Source of the DNA: Pseudomonas fluorescens
Lineage (GTDB): Bacteria > Pseudomonadota > Gammaproteobacteria > Pseudomonadales > Pseudomonadaceae
Direction: 5' to 3'
Assembly: GCF_902497895.1 (NCBI RefSeq)
Contig: NZ_CABVHQ010000013.1
Span: forward strand, 1 to 64,000
Length of the DNA stretch: 64,000 bases
Shown: piece after piece, positions 8,351 through 17,500 of the stretch
Layout of the letters: every line of letters begins with the position of its first letter
Numbering within the stretch: position 1 is the first letter of the stretch
Program-made: the position numbers and the translations under genes
The notes under the pieces: generated by a model
The model's input: only the letters and a program-made list of their open reading frames with translations
What the model was told of the DNA's origin: nothing
Databases searched by the model: none

Positions 8351-9655
8351 ATGAAACCTTCAATGGCAATCAAGCCTCTGGTTTTCGCAATCGCTGCGGT
8401 CATGGCTGTTGCTGTACAAGCTGGGGAACGGCGTGACAATGGCCACCACAATGGCCATCATAACAACGGTCACCACACCCCTCCTCCAACAAAGATCAAT
8501 GTCTACGCGAATGCCCATGCGTGGGATTATCAGAGCAGTACCGGCAACTTCATCCTCAACGAAGGGACTCAGAACGAAGCCGAGATGAGCAGCTCTGCCG
8601 AAGGCACCAGCGGCAACGTCGGCGTCAACGTGGCTGCAGGCAACGGCAACCAACAAGACAACGCGGCCGCCATCGCAAACGCTGGCACCACCTCCGATCT
8701 CGATAACAGCTTCGTGTTCGGCCATGCCAATGCCAGCGCTAGCGTCGATCAATACAGCAACCGTAACAAGGTCATCAACTACGCCACCACAAACTCTGCC
8801 GTGATGAGCGGATCGGCCAATAGCGGCAGCGGCAATATGGGTATCAACATTGCTGCCGGCGACCTTAACCAACAGAAAAACACCATGGCAATTGCCAACG
8901 CCAATGCCCCGCTCGGTAACGCAACAGCCACCGCCTCTGCCGATCAAACCGGTCCTGGCCTGGTAGTGATTAACAACGCCGATCGGACGTACGTCGTGGA
9001 TACGCTGTCGTTTACCAAAACGGCCACCGGTAGTTTCTCTAGAGATAAGTCTTCCGAGTTGCACATTGATAAGAGCAAGTCATCGAGCTTTGAGGTGAGT
9101 GGTGCCAAGAGCTTTGATGTAAGCGGTTCCAAGAGCTTTGATGTGAGCGGCTCCAGGATCTCTGATTCGAGCTCTACCAAGACTGCGTCTTTGAGCGTTG
9201 ATTTGAACGCTGAGTTGGAAGCTTCCAAGACCGTTAGTTGGGATTATGGCCGTCGCGACGGCAGCCGCACTGTGGCTGTCGACGCATCGATTGAGGCATC
9301 GCTCGACGCATCGATCGAAAAAACGCGCACAAAATCGTCCGACTCGTCGTTCGCAAAATCGTTGGATAAATCGTTCACAAAATCGTTCGACTCCTCGTTC
9401 GAAAAATCGGGCAGTAAAGCGTCCGAATCTTCGTTCGACAAATCGAAAAGCTACAGTGAGAGCAGTTCATTTGATTTGAGCAACACCTATACCTATCAAG
9501 TGCTGACTCCAACTGGCTGGGCAAACCCTGTGACCAACACGGCGACCCTGAGCGGTTCGGTTAATGGCGGCAGTGGCAACCTGGGCGTCAACGTGGCTGC
9601 CGGTGTGGGTAACCAACAAAGCAACTCGCTGTCCATTGCCAACCAATCGTTCTAA
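8351..9655 (+). CDS. fapC: Major functional amyloid subunit FapC
   Basis: A 434-residue main fibre subunit. Order: signal peptide (1-24); His/Asn-rich segment with GHHNGHHNNGHH near residues 31-42; repeat R1 (around GNVGVNVAAGNGNQQ); repeat R2 (GNMGINIAAGDLNQQ); a long Ser/Lys/Asp linker of about 150 residues with the tandem units KSFDVSGS and KSFDSSFEKS; repeat R3 (GNLGVNVAAGVGNQQ); and the end at IANQSF. No cysteine is visible in the mature protein. Repeats R1-R3 are the predicted cross-beta cores; linker length varies strongly between strains (family knowledge). A terminator-like hairpin follows the stop. Confidence 0.95.
   Translation: MKPSMAIKPLVFAIAAVMAVAVQAGERRDNGHHNGHHNNGHHTPPPTKINVYANAHAWDYQSSTGNFILNEGTQNEAEMSSSAEGTSGNVGVNVAAGNGNQQDNAAAIANAGTTSDLDNSFVFGHANASASVDQYSNRNKVINYATTNSAVMSGSANSGSGNMGINIAAGDLNQQKNTMAIANANAPLGNATATASADQTGPGLVVINNADRTYVVDTLSFTKTATGSFSRDKSSELHIDKSKSSSFEVSGAKSFDVSGSKSFDVSGSRISDSSSTKTASLSVDLNAELEASKTVSWDYGRRDGSRTVAVDASIEASLDASIEKTRTKSSDSSFAKSLDKSFTKSFDSSFEKSGSKASESSFDKSKSYSESSSFDLSNTYTYQVLTPTGWANPVTNTATLSGSVNGGSGNLGVNVAAGVGNQQSNSLSIANQSF
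9068..9440 (+). repeat. Tandem repeats in the fapC linker
   Basis: Two blocks of in-frame short repeats lie inside fapC. The first (about 9083-9165) repeats an AAGAGCTTTGATGTGAGCGG unit two to three times. The second (about 9340-9440) repeats TCGTTCxxxAAATCG units with a marked TCG serine-codon bias. Low-complexity repeats like these can expand or contract and would change linker length. Confidence 0.75.
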
Positions 9656-9667
9656 TTGCTGTCTCTG

Positions 9668-9692
9668 AGGGCCCCCTTATGGGGGCCTTTTT
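9668..9692 (+). terminator. Intrinsic terminator between fapC and fapD
   Basis: A GGGCCCCC/GGGGGCC hairpin with a four-base TTAT loop is followed by five T residues. It lies 13 bases after the fapC stop and before the fapD start, inside the operon. Confidence 0.8.
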
Positions 9693-9717
9693 CAACACAA
9701 CCAGAAGGCGTCCCACC

Positions 9718-10398
9718 ATGCGCATTATCGCCTTGGCATTTTTGCTTTGCGTGGCCAGTGTGAGCGAGGCTGCACAACTGCCGCTTTCCGTCCTGCCGGG
9801 CGGCGCGTTGGTGTATAAGCCGATCCAGAGCGTACGCGAGCGTAAATTTGCCGACCTGGTGCCACAGAAAACCGACTTCAGTTGCGGCGCAGCTGCGCTG
9901 GCGACCATATTGCGCCAGGCCTATTGGCTGGACGTGAATGAAGAACAGATCATCGAAGGCATGCTGGCACACTCCGATCAAGATCTTGTCCGCGTCCAGG
10001 GCTTCTCCATGCTCGACATGAAGCGCTACGTGGAAAGTATCGGCATGCGCGCCCGTGGCTACCGGGTAGCGCAGGAAACGTTGAGCGAAATCAGAATTCC
10101 GGTTGTGGTACTCCTGGATATCCGTGGCTACAAACATTTTGTGGTCATGCAAAGAGTCCATAACGGCTGGGTATATATCGGAGATCCGGTACTCGGTCAT
10201 AAACGTTACAAAGTCGACGACTTTGTCAAAGGCTGGAACGGCATCGTCTTTGCCGTCATCGGCCAGGGGTACGACAAAACCAATGCGTTGCTCGCCCCCC
10301 CCCTGCCACTGACCGCCAAGAACCGCATCAACACCTTCACCCCGGTGCAAGACGCAGAGTTGATGGATTTCGGATTCATCCAAAGCGACTTCTTCTAA
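9718..10398 (+). CDS. fapD: FapD, C39-like cysteine peptidase
   Basis: A 226-residue exported protein with a signal peptide (1-19) and a C39 peptidase-like fold. The catalytic Cys lies in TDFSCGAAALATILRQ (about residues 52-67). The His lies in the YKHFVVM strand and the following Asp in IGDPVLG, completing the triad. The family is related to bacteriocin-processing peptidases. FapD is required for proper amyloid export in other strains (family knowledge). I use the ATG at 9718, with AGAAGG just before it. Its expression should be lower than that of fapC because of the hairpin upstream. Confidence 0.92.
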   Translation: MRIIALAFLLCVASVSEAAQLPLSVLPGGALVYKPIQSVRERKFADLVPQKTDFSCGAAALATILRQAYWLDVNEEQIIEGMLAHSDQDLVRVQGFSMLDMKRYVESIGMRARGYRVAQETLSEIRIPVVVLLDIRGYKHFVVMQRVHNGWVYIGDPVLGHKRYKVDDFVKGWNGIVFAVIGQGYDKTNALLAPPLPLTAKNRINTFTPVQDAELMDFGFIQSDFF

Positions 10399-10431
10399 TA
10401 ACAAGGGAGCACGACGCTCCGGGAGTATCCA

Positions 10432-11178
10432 ATGAAGACTCCAATCTGGCTGGCCGTGGTTTGCCTGGCCGCCAGCCTGCCGACTCAGGCACAGACGTTC
10501 AAACCCATTGAACTGAAGGATCAGGAATTGGCGACCCTGCGAGGTCGCTATGTCATGCCGGGACGGATCATCAGTTTCGGCATTGTCATGACCAGCGCTT
10601 GGCAAAATGCCAACGGTGACGTGATCGGGGCAACTTCCTCGATGCAAATTCAACAATCGACCATCAAGCCACAGTTCTATGTGTCGATGATCGACGAAAA
10701 AGGTAATGGCTCAGCGCGTCCGCAAGGCACCGGCACCGGTACCGTCACTGGCGGCAGCGGCCTCAACAGCACCGAAGGCGTCACTCAAGTCGTGCGTGCT
10801 GCCGGCGACCATAACACTGCCTACAACAACGTTGATATCAACGTCACAAAGGCTAGCCAAGCGCCAGCAACGCAACAGCAGGGCCAGGCATTGGCCGCAG
10901 GCTCGACGTTGGTCGGCGCCAATGGCGCGGGCTCGCTGAGCGTTTCCTCGACCGGTACTGGTGTGCAACTCAACATCGTGGCCAACAACAACCAGGGCAG
11001 CACTGAACAACGCCTGGCCCAGGGTGGGCTGATGCAGAACACGACGTTGCTCGGCGGTGGCAACCAGGTCCGCAACCTCACGTCCCTCAATGTCGTGCTG
11101 CGTGACAACGTGCCGACAGCCGGGTCGCTGAACGGCAACCTGGACCAGCTCAAAGGTCTTCGCACTATCGGATTCTGA
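10432..11178 (+). CDS. fapE: Amyloid-associated protein FapE
   Basis: A 248-residue exported protein with a signal peptide (cleavage after TQA, about residue 20). The central and C-terminal parts are rich in Asn, Gln and Gly, and contain repeat-like stretches such as TVTGGSGLNSTEGVTQVVR and GDHNTAYNNVDINV that recall the FapB/C repeats. FapE is a minor component found with the fibre and FapC in other strains (family knowledge). A GGGAG site precedes the ATG. It lies 33 bases after fapD and 46 before fapF. Confidence 0.93.
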   Translation: MKTPIWLAVVCLAASLPTQAQTFKPIELKDQELATLRGRYVMPGRIISFGIVMTSAWQNANGDVIGATSSMQIQQSTIKPQFYVSMIDEKGNGSARPQGTGTGTVTGGSGLNSTEGVTQVVRAAGDHNTAYNNVDINVTKASQAPATQQQGQALAAGSTLVGANGAGSLSVSSTGTGVQLNIVANNNQGSTEQRLAQGGLMQNTTLLGGGNQVRNLTSLNVVLRDNVPTAGSLNGNLDQLKGLRTIGF

Positions 11179-11224
11179 TCTACGCTCAGTCTCATCAGAT
11201 GTACTCAGAAGGGACGGCTAACCC

Positions 11225-12505
11225 ATGCACCGATCGTTAACGTTCAGAGTTATCGTTTGTTTGAGTAGCCTGGCCCCGGCCACACTGCTATACGCAGCAC
11301 CGGACCCCCAGGTCGAAATACTAAAACAAGAACTCATGGAGTTGAAAAAGCGTTACGAAGCACAACAGAACGCGCTGATGGTACTCGAGCAACGCGTTCG
11401 CCAAGTCGAAGAAACACCTGCGACACCTGCTCCCAAACGCCTGACCAAATCCCCCGCCGAAACGTCCAGGGGTGGCCAGACAGTGGCCGCCGGTGCGCCG
11501 GGAACCACAGGCAGTTCATACGGCCAATCGCTCAAGGATGATTCGGAGCCTGCGCAAAGCGTTTCCAACCTGTATGACGAAGCCAGCGGCTTCTTCGGTG
11601 GCGGCAAGTTCAGCCTTGAAACCGGCCTGACCTACACGCACTACGATACCCGTGCATTGACACTCAACGGCTTCCTGGCACTGGACTCGATTTTCCTCGG
11701 TAACATCAACCTCGACCGTATCAAGGCCGACAACTGGACCCTGGACCTGACCGCCCGCTACAACACGGGACAACGCTGGCAGTTCGACATTAACGTCCCC
11801 GTGGTTTATCGCGAATCAACGTACTCCTCCGGTGGCGCCGGTGGCGCTGGCCCGGTGACGTCGGACGCAACCGTTACCCGCGACCCGACCATCGGCGATG
11901 TGAACGTTGGCGTTGCTTACAAGTTTCTGGATGAGTCGGCCAACCTGCCCGACGCGGTCGTTACACTGCGCGTCAAGGCGCCGACCGGTGATGACCCTTA
12001 CGGCATCAAGCTGGTCAATGACCCGAGCAACGATAACCTCTCGGTACCCGACGACTTGCCTACCGGCAATGGTGTCTGGTCGATCACCCCGGGTATCTCG
12101 CTGGTCAAGACCTTCGACCCGGCCGTGCTGTTCGGCAGCCTGGCCTACACCTACAACATGGAAGACTCTTTCAGCGACATCAGCCCTCAGATCAACTCCA
12201 AGGTGCCCGGGGACGTGAAACTGGGCGATTCCTGGCAGATCGGCGCCGGTATTGCATTCGCCTTGAACGAGAAGATGAGTATGTCGTTCTCGTTCACCGA
12301 TCAGTTCGCCCGCAAGAGCAAGATCAAGCCGGACGGTGGCGATTGGCAATCGATTTCCAACAGCGATTACAACTCGGCCAACTTCAACATCGGCATGACC
12401 CTGGCAGCAACCGATAACCTGACGATCGTTCCCAACCTGGCCATCGGCCTGACCGACGACTCGCCAGACTTTTCCTTCAGCCTGAAATTCCCGTACTACT
12501 TTTGA
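11225..12505 (+). CDS. fapF: FapF outer-membrane amyloid exporter
   Basis: A 426-residue outer-membrane protein with a signal peptide (1-25), then an N-terminal coiled coil (about 28-65, [16 protein letters not shown]), a Pro/Ser-rich linker with the plug-helix region, and a beta-barrel from about residue 130 ending in the classical C-terminal aromatic (FPYYF). FapF forms a trimeric pore that secretes Fap subunits, gated by its N-terminal part (family knowledge). Length and layout match the family. It is the last gene of the operon and is followed by a strong hairpin terminator. Confidence 0.95.
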   Translation: MHRSLTFRVIVCLSSLAPATLLYAAPDPQVEILKQELMELKKRYEAQQNALMVLEQRVRQVEETPATPAPKRLTKSPAETSRGGQTVAAGAPGTTGSSYGQSLKDDSEPAQSVSNLYDEASGFFGGGKFSLETGLTYTHYDTRALTLNGFLALDSIFLGNINLDRIKADNWTLDLTARYNTGQRWQFDINVPVVYRESTYSSGGAGGAGPVTSDATVTRDPTIGDVNVGVAYKFLDESANLPDAVVTLRVKAPTGDDPYGIKLVNDPSNDNLSVPDDLPTGNGVWSITPGISLVKTFDPAVLFGSLAYTYNMEDSFSDISPQINSKVPGDVKLGDSWQIGAGIAFALNEKMSMSFSFTDQFARKSKIKPDGGDWQSISNSDYNSANFNIGMTLAATDNLTIVPNLAIGLTDDSPDFSFSLKFPYYF

Positions 12506-12526
12506 CCGGCTCCACCCAATGGAAAA

Positions 12527-12556
12527 GGCCCGCTGCGATGCAAATCGCAGCGGGCC
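12527..12556. terminator. Terminator between fapF and the convergent activator gene
   Basis: A perfect 12-bp stem (GGCCCGCTGCGA / TCGCAGCGGGCC) with a six-base loop lies 21 bases after fapF and 18 before the end of the converging regulator gene. The T-rich tail is short (TCTTCGTTT). Confidence 0.85.
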
Positions 12557-12574
12557 TCTTCGTTTCGCCCCGCC

Positions 12575-13900
12575 CTAACGGATCTGATGTTTGTGCAGCA
12601 ACCGATAAAAAGTCGGCCGCGAGACGCCTAATACCCTGGCGGCAACGCTCAGGTTATCGCTGTGGCGATTCAGTACGTCGCACAGTGCCTGGCGTTCGGC
12701 ACGGTGCTTGTAGTCTTCAAGGGTGCCCATGGGCGCCGCGATGGCGTGTTGACTGAGCAAGCCCAGATCCCGCGCCTCGATCTGCCGCCCTTCGGCCAGC
12801 ACCAGCCCGCGGCGAACCCGATTGGCCAGTTCGCGTACATTGCCCGGCCAATCATGTTTACCCATGGCCACCAGTGCGTCCTCACTGAAACTGCGCGGAC
12901 GTCGACCGGTTTCCTGGCTGTAGAAGTGGGAAAAGTGGTTGGCCAGCATCGACAGGTCGCCATGGCGTTCACGCAGTGGCGCAGTGACGACTTGCAATAC
13001 GTTCAAGCGGTAATACAAATCTTCGCGGAAGCGTTTTTTCTCGATGGCCGCTTCCAGATCGACGTGGGTCGCCGCCAATACCCGTACATCGACTGGTATC
13101 GGCTGGCTGCCACCGACCCGTTCGATGTGTTTTTCCTGCAGAAACCGCAACAGGTTGGCTTGCAGCTCCAACGGCAGGTCACCGATTTCGTCGAGGAACA
13201 GCGTGCCACCGTGAGCCGCTTCGATACGCCCGACCTTGCGCTGGTGAGCGCCAGTGAAAGCGCCCTTTTCATGGCCAAAGAGTTCGGACTGAATCAAGTG
13301 TTCGGGGATCGCACCGCAGTTGATCGCCACGAACGGCTTGCTGTGGCGTTGCGATTGCCGGTGCAGGGTCCTTGCCACCAACTCCTTGCCGGTGCCGCTC
13401 TCGCCGCGAATCAACACCGGCGATTCGGTAGGTGCCAGTTTGCTCAAGAGCTTGCGCAATTCGCGAATCAGCCGGCTATCGCCGAGCAACTCATGTTCCG
13501 GCTGGTCGACGTGAATCGAGCCTTGTCCACGCAATCGCGCCATGCCGAAGGCCCGCCCCAGAGTCACCTGGACCCGGGAGACGTCGAACGGCAAGGTGTG
13601 AAAATCAAAAAACCATTCGCAAACAAAATCGCCCACATTCTGTAATCGCAGAACGTCCGGGCTCAGCACAGCGATCCACTCCGTGCCGCTGTGGCTGATC
13701 AACTCCTTGACCGCCTCCGGTCGCTCCAGATGAAACGGCTGCAGACGCAGCAGACCGACATCGCAAGGATGGTCGGCGGCAGACTCCAGGGTGCAGCTGT
13801 CGACGTCCCAGCCGACCGTGCGTAAACCGGGCAGCAGTCGGTGACAATCGTCACAGGGATCGACCACTAGCAATCTTCGTAGGGCAGGCGGTTGGATCAT
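12575..13900 (-). CDS. Sigma-54-dependent activator, VpsR-like
   Basis: A 441-residue bacterial enhancer-binding protein. The N-terminal part (about 1-125) is a degenerate receiver/VpsR-type domain (WIAVLSPDVL, FDFHTLPFDVSRV) without an evident phospho-acceptor site. The AAA+ domain has Walker A GESGTGKE at 166-173, the sigma-54 contact loop GAFTGA at 213-218, Walker B GTLFLDEIGD and an R-finger region. A Fis-type helix-turn-helix ends the protein (VAARVLGVSRPTFYRLL). ATG 13900 follows an AAGGA site; a 16-codon upstream extension is less likely. The VpsR relative binds c-di-GMP (family knowledge). Its position beside a sigma-54-type fap promoter makes fap the prime target (inference). Confidence 0.93.
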   Translation of the reverse strand: MIQPPALRRLLVVDPCDDCHRLLPGLRTVGWDVDSCTLESAADHPCDVGLLRLQPFHLERPEAVKELISHSGTEWIAVLSPDVLRLQNVGDFVCEWFFDFHTLPFDVSRVQVTLGRAFGMARLRGQGSIHVDQPEHELLGDSRLIRELRKLLSKLAPTESPVLIRGESGTGKELVARTLHRQSQRHSKPFVAINCGAIPEHLIQSELFGHEKGAFTGAHQRKVGRIEAAHGGTLFLDEIGDLPLELQANLLRFLQEKHIERVGGSQPIPVDVRVLAATHVDLEAAIEKKRFREDLYYRLNVLQVVTAPLRERHGDLSMLANHFSHFYSQETGRRPRSFSEDALVAMGKHDWPGNVRELANRVRRGLVLAEGRQIEARDLGLLSQHAIAAPMGTLEDYKHRAERQALCDVLNRHSDNLSVAARVLGVSRPTFYRLLHKHQIR

Positions 13901-14254
13901 GACTGTTCCTTGGCGCCAAATATAAGAAATGTTATTAGAAACAATCATTTGACAGACCTGGATGTAACATTAGCAAGAACTTGACACGACCTTGTACCGA
14001 TTGATTATAGGGCTAATACCTAACGACCCTGACTTCGTTATAAGAAGTAACTTTGTTAGTTCCCTAACGAACTAAAAGCGCTCATCCAGCCTTCAAAAAC
14101 CTTCATATGGATAGGCAGTGAAAAAAGTTAAAAATATTCTGTTTTTGCGTGTGACCTAAGTGACCGGCGAGTCATCAATACAAGTAACCAGCCGGACGGT
14201 AGGAAGCCCACGGACGGCACATCATTTGTTTGGGCCTCGAGAGAAAAAACAACC
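13901..14254. promoter_or_regulatory. AT-rich intergenic region with dyads
   Basis: A 354-base AT-rich gap between the sigma-54 activator and a small plus-strand gene, which are divergent. It holds TAACGA/TCGTTA (14021-14026 and 14035-14040) and GTTAG/CTAAC (14055-14059 and 14064-14068). The shared CTAACGA-like half-sites look like repeated binding sites for one regulator. I see no gene here. Confidence 0.4.
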
Positions 14255-14524
14255 ATGAACGCCCCGCTCCGTTGCAACGAAGCACTTTTGATTGCCGGCC
14301 ACGCCTTCAAGCCACTTCAATGCGTCGCCTGGGCTCCGCAAGACGGTACCGGCGAGCTCAGCCTGACCGTCATCGACCGGACCTGCACCCCCATTATTGG
14401 TCACAAACAGATTCCTAGCAGTGCCTATACCGATCCAGCGCAACTGAAACATTTGCTGGAACAAGCCCGCGCCGAGTTGAGCGAGGAAGGCTATGAACTG
14501 CAATCCTGGAAAATGCCGCAGTAA
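14255..14524 (+). CDS. Small conserved-type hypothetical protein
   Basis: An 89-residue soluble protein of unknown function. No signal peptide or membrane segment is seen. It has a beta-rich first half (LSLTVIDRTCTPIIGHKQI) and a helical second half (DPAQLKHLLEQARAELSEEG). Codon use is normal for the host. A recognisable ribosome site is weak (GAGAG 13 bases before the ATG). It is followed by a perfect 10-bp hairpin. It lies next to, but converges on, the large toxin-like gene. Nothing in it suggests an immunity protein. Confidence 0.6.
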   Translation: MNAPLRCNEALLIAGHAFKPLQCVAWAPQDGTGELSLTVIDRTCTPIIGHKQIPSSAYTDPAQLKHLLEQARAELSEEGYELQSWKMPQ

Positions 14525-14531
14525 GTGAACA

Positions 14532-14558
14532 TTGCGGATCACCTGGCGTGATCCGCAA
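14532..14558. terminator. Terminator-like hairpin between convergent genes
   Basis: TTGCGGATCA and TGATCCGCAA form a perfect 10-bp stem with a seven-base loop, six bases past the 89-residue gene and before the end of the toxin-like gene on the other strand. There is no long T tract. Confidence 0.7.
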
Positions 14559-14585
14559 ATCGCTTTGATGAGGGGCAAGGAGTGC

Positions 14586-17500
14586 CTACGCCGATACTTG
14601 CGATAGGAACTCCAACCTTCGGAAAAAAATCACCCAATCAGTCGGTACTTGCGTCTCTACCTTGTGCAAGGTGCCACCATTGGCTTTTCTGGGCTGCACC
14701 CCGGCAACCATCCTGATGATTTTATTGTTACGGTAAGCCACCGCAAGATCCCCCACCAACGGATGGTCCTTTGCCGGATACATTCCAAGTAATCGTTCTA
14801 TCCAGCCGTTCGACAAAACAAGATAGTCTTTGCCATACAGTTTCATCGTCGTATACCGCGCGTGCCTTACCACTATGCAGTAAATAGTCTCACTGCCCGG
14901 GAGCCTGGCCAGCAGAGCATTGCTTGCCCCTGAACTGCTGGGACCTACCAGGCTTTCATGAACGAATCCCAGCTCCGTCAGTTTCTCTTGAACAACGGTA
15001 CTTGCCCGGGCGTTTTTACCCTGTGCGGGCAGGCCCTTCCACTGTGTCCCGGTAAACCTCGCCGCTCTCCCTGCATCCAGTCTGAAATCAATGCCCTCAA
15101 GTTCTCCATAGGGAATCGGCTTGAGCTGTCTGATCGACATGTGCTTCCCCGTGACCGTAATGGCATCGAGGTTTTCCAGAAGGTTGAGCGGTGTTATCTC
15201 GATCGCCGAACCCCGGTTCCAGCTCCTTTGCGCCTGCCAGTAATTTGCCAGCTTGTTTCCGGTGATTGCGCCACTTGACGGGTCCTGACGGGCGACCAGC
15301 CAGGCCTCGATGGCTTTGCTGGTGTCTTGTGTCAGCGTCGGGAGCGCTCTATGGATCGCCTCGTGAAGGTGCTTGCCCTGCTCTAGCAAAGGATCGAGCG
15401 GAAACCATTTTTTTCCCGGGCTGGAAAAATACGCCGGCAGAGGCTGCTCGGACACTGGGCCGTCGACCCAATGGTGTAAATCCAGAATATCCCAGGCTGA
15501 TAATGTTCCCGGGGATTTCACAAAAACCAGTGAGGGATCAGAGGTTAAAAGCACCTCATAATGAAACGGGCCTATTTTTATCGCCTGGAACTGACGATAC
15601 CGGCCTGTAACCGTGTAAGTCTCAATCGGACCGGGGTTACGGATGAGCTGGTCGAACTCCTTGAGTCTCCAATCTGCAGGAAGAGGCTCAACCCGTAATT
15701 GCTGTTCAAAAATAGCCTCGACCAAGGCCTGATCAAGTGGTTTTGACACTGGACTCCCACCTTCGGTCGTCCTGACAACGGGCCCCCGAGAGGCAGGTGT
15801 GTTGCCTCGACTCGGCCCTGGCTGCGGCGAACCCGGTCGCTTGCGCGGCCCGCGGCCACTGCCTCCGGCCAGACCGTGAGCGGCCTGAAACTGCCACTCT
15901 GCGAACTCATCGAGCTTTACCGCTCGCTCAACCTGACGCTTGGCGGTTTTCTTCAGAACCAGAACGCCCGCTCCTCTGTAAACCTCGTGAGTACGGCCGT
16001 TCCTGGGAATCAGCTGCACGCCATTCTTCATATAGCTGCCTTGGTCGACGGGCCCGGTGAGAGCCACAGCGCCGTCCAGGGAAATCCCGGATTCATAGCC
16101 ATCAAAGGAGGTCATGACATAGTGCTTCTTGCCGCGGGTTGCCTGACGCAATGCGGCTCGACCATTGGTCTTGAGAAGTTGTTGACGCTTGAGGCTGCTC
16201 AACGAGGTCTTCAATGCGCCGACTTTAGCTGCCCCCCACGAAACCGGTATGAGACTGATCAGGATTTCAAGGGATGACAGCACAACGGTTTCGACATTTT
16301 CAAGGATTTGCTCCTGGCTGCCGCCTCGATATAGACGACCGATAGCTTGAAACAACTCATGGAAACTCACGCCTGTCTGCGCCACCGGCACCAGTGCAAG
16401 CCCCATTCTGATATAGCCCCAGTTCCGGGTGGAGTCCTCCTGCTGGCGCAGAGCATCGAGATCGGTCTTGGAGCGGCCGAGCAAACCCGCCCTGTCCAGC
16501 AGCCGATAAACATAAAAATGGGCCAGTATCAGCACCAGTTCACAGAGTTCAAGTCTGACGGAGGTCAGCCAACGCTGTGGATGGTGATTCACGGTGCTGT
16601 CGATGACCTTTTGTAGCGCATTGAAGTCGATGTCGGGATCAATTTTTTTCGCCCAGGGTTTGAATCTGACCGGATCTCTGATCAAGCTCATCAGATAGTC
16701 TTCGGCAGCTTGCAGCCGGTCGTGCTCGATCAGGCATTGGCCGCTGTCGAACGTACTGATATAGAGCAAGGTCTTGCCGGTTACCTTGTCATGAATCAGC
16801 ACAATAGCGTTCAGATAAGTCTGATGAATCCAGGCTCCAACGTGCGCCAGCACCGGGGCACGCAACTCAATATCAAAGTTGTTCTTCTGCAGGTCACTGG
16901 CTTCTCGGGCAGCAAGGGCCGTCTCGAACAAACCAATCGCGGCAGGCGACAGCCCTTTCAGGCGAGCCAGCAGCAACTCCAGCTCAGCCCTCTGCCGGTA
17001 AGGTCGGGTCATGAGCTGCGCCGCGACCGACTCCGTCTGGGTAGTGGCCGGGCCGGGCTTGCCGTAGCAGGTCTGAAAAATCAGTTTCTCGTACTGCCCG
17101 AGAACATCCAGGCCACTGATGGTTGTCACCAGGTAATGTCCATTCAGCTGCGCTTCCCAACGCTTATCGAGTACCCGCACCTGACCCATGCGCAACGAGT
17201 TGAGCGACTGCCGATCGATGTTCTCCAGGGCCAGTTGCAGCAGACTGTAGTCCTGCCGTGTTTTGCTGACGAGGATGTCTTCGCGCAGCCCGAGGTATAA
17301 CAAAATCTTGTCGGTGAACCTGCCGGAGATCAGCGTTGCCGAGGCGTGATCGGGGATATCGAGCAGCGGCGCCTCAATGTCCAGATCCGCAAGGCCATCC
17401 TTTTCCAGCTGTTCCTTGAGCCTGTCTCGGGCGAAATCCAGCAATGTCGGCATGGTCTGCAGTTTCACCGCCAGGATGTTGCTGCTTTGAGCGTATTGAG

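Noticed and set aside
9068..9440. CRISPR-like spaced repeats
   Set aside because: Repeats are contiguous and in frame within fapC, with no unique spacers.
8944..9441. Minus-strand frames with repetitive LTSKLLEP and NDFSNDE patterns
   Set aside because: These are mirror translations of the fapC linker repeats, not separate genes.
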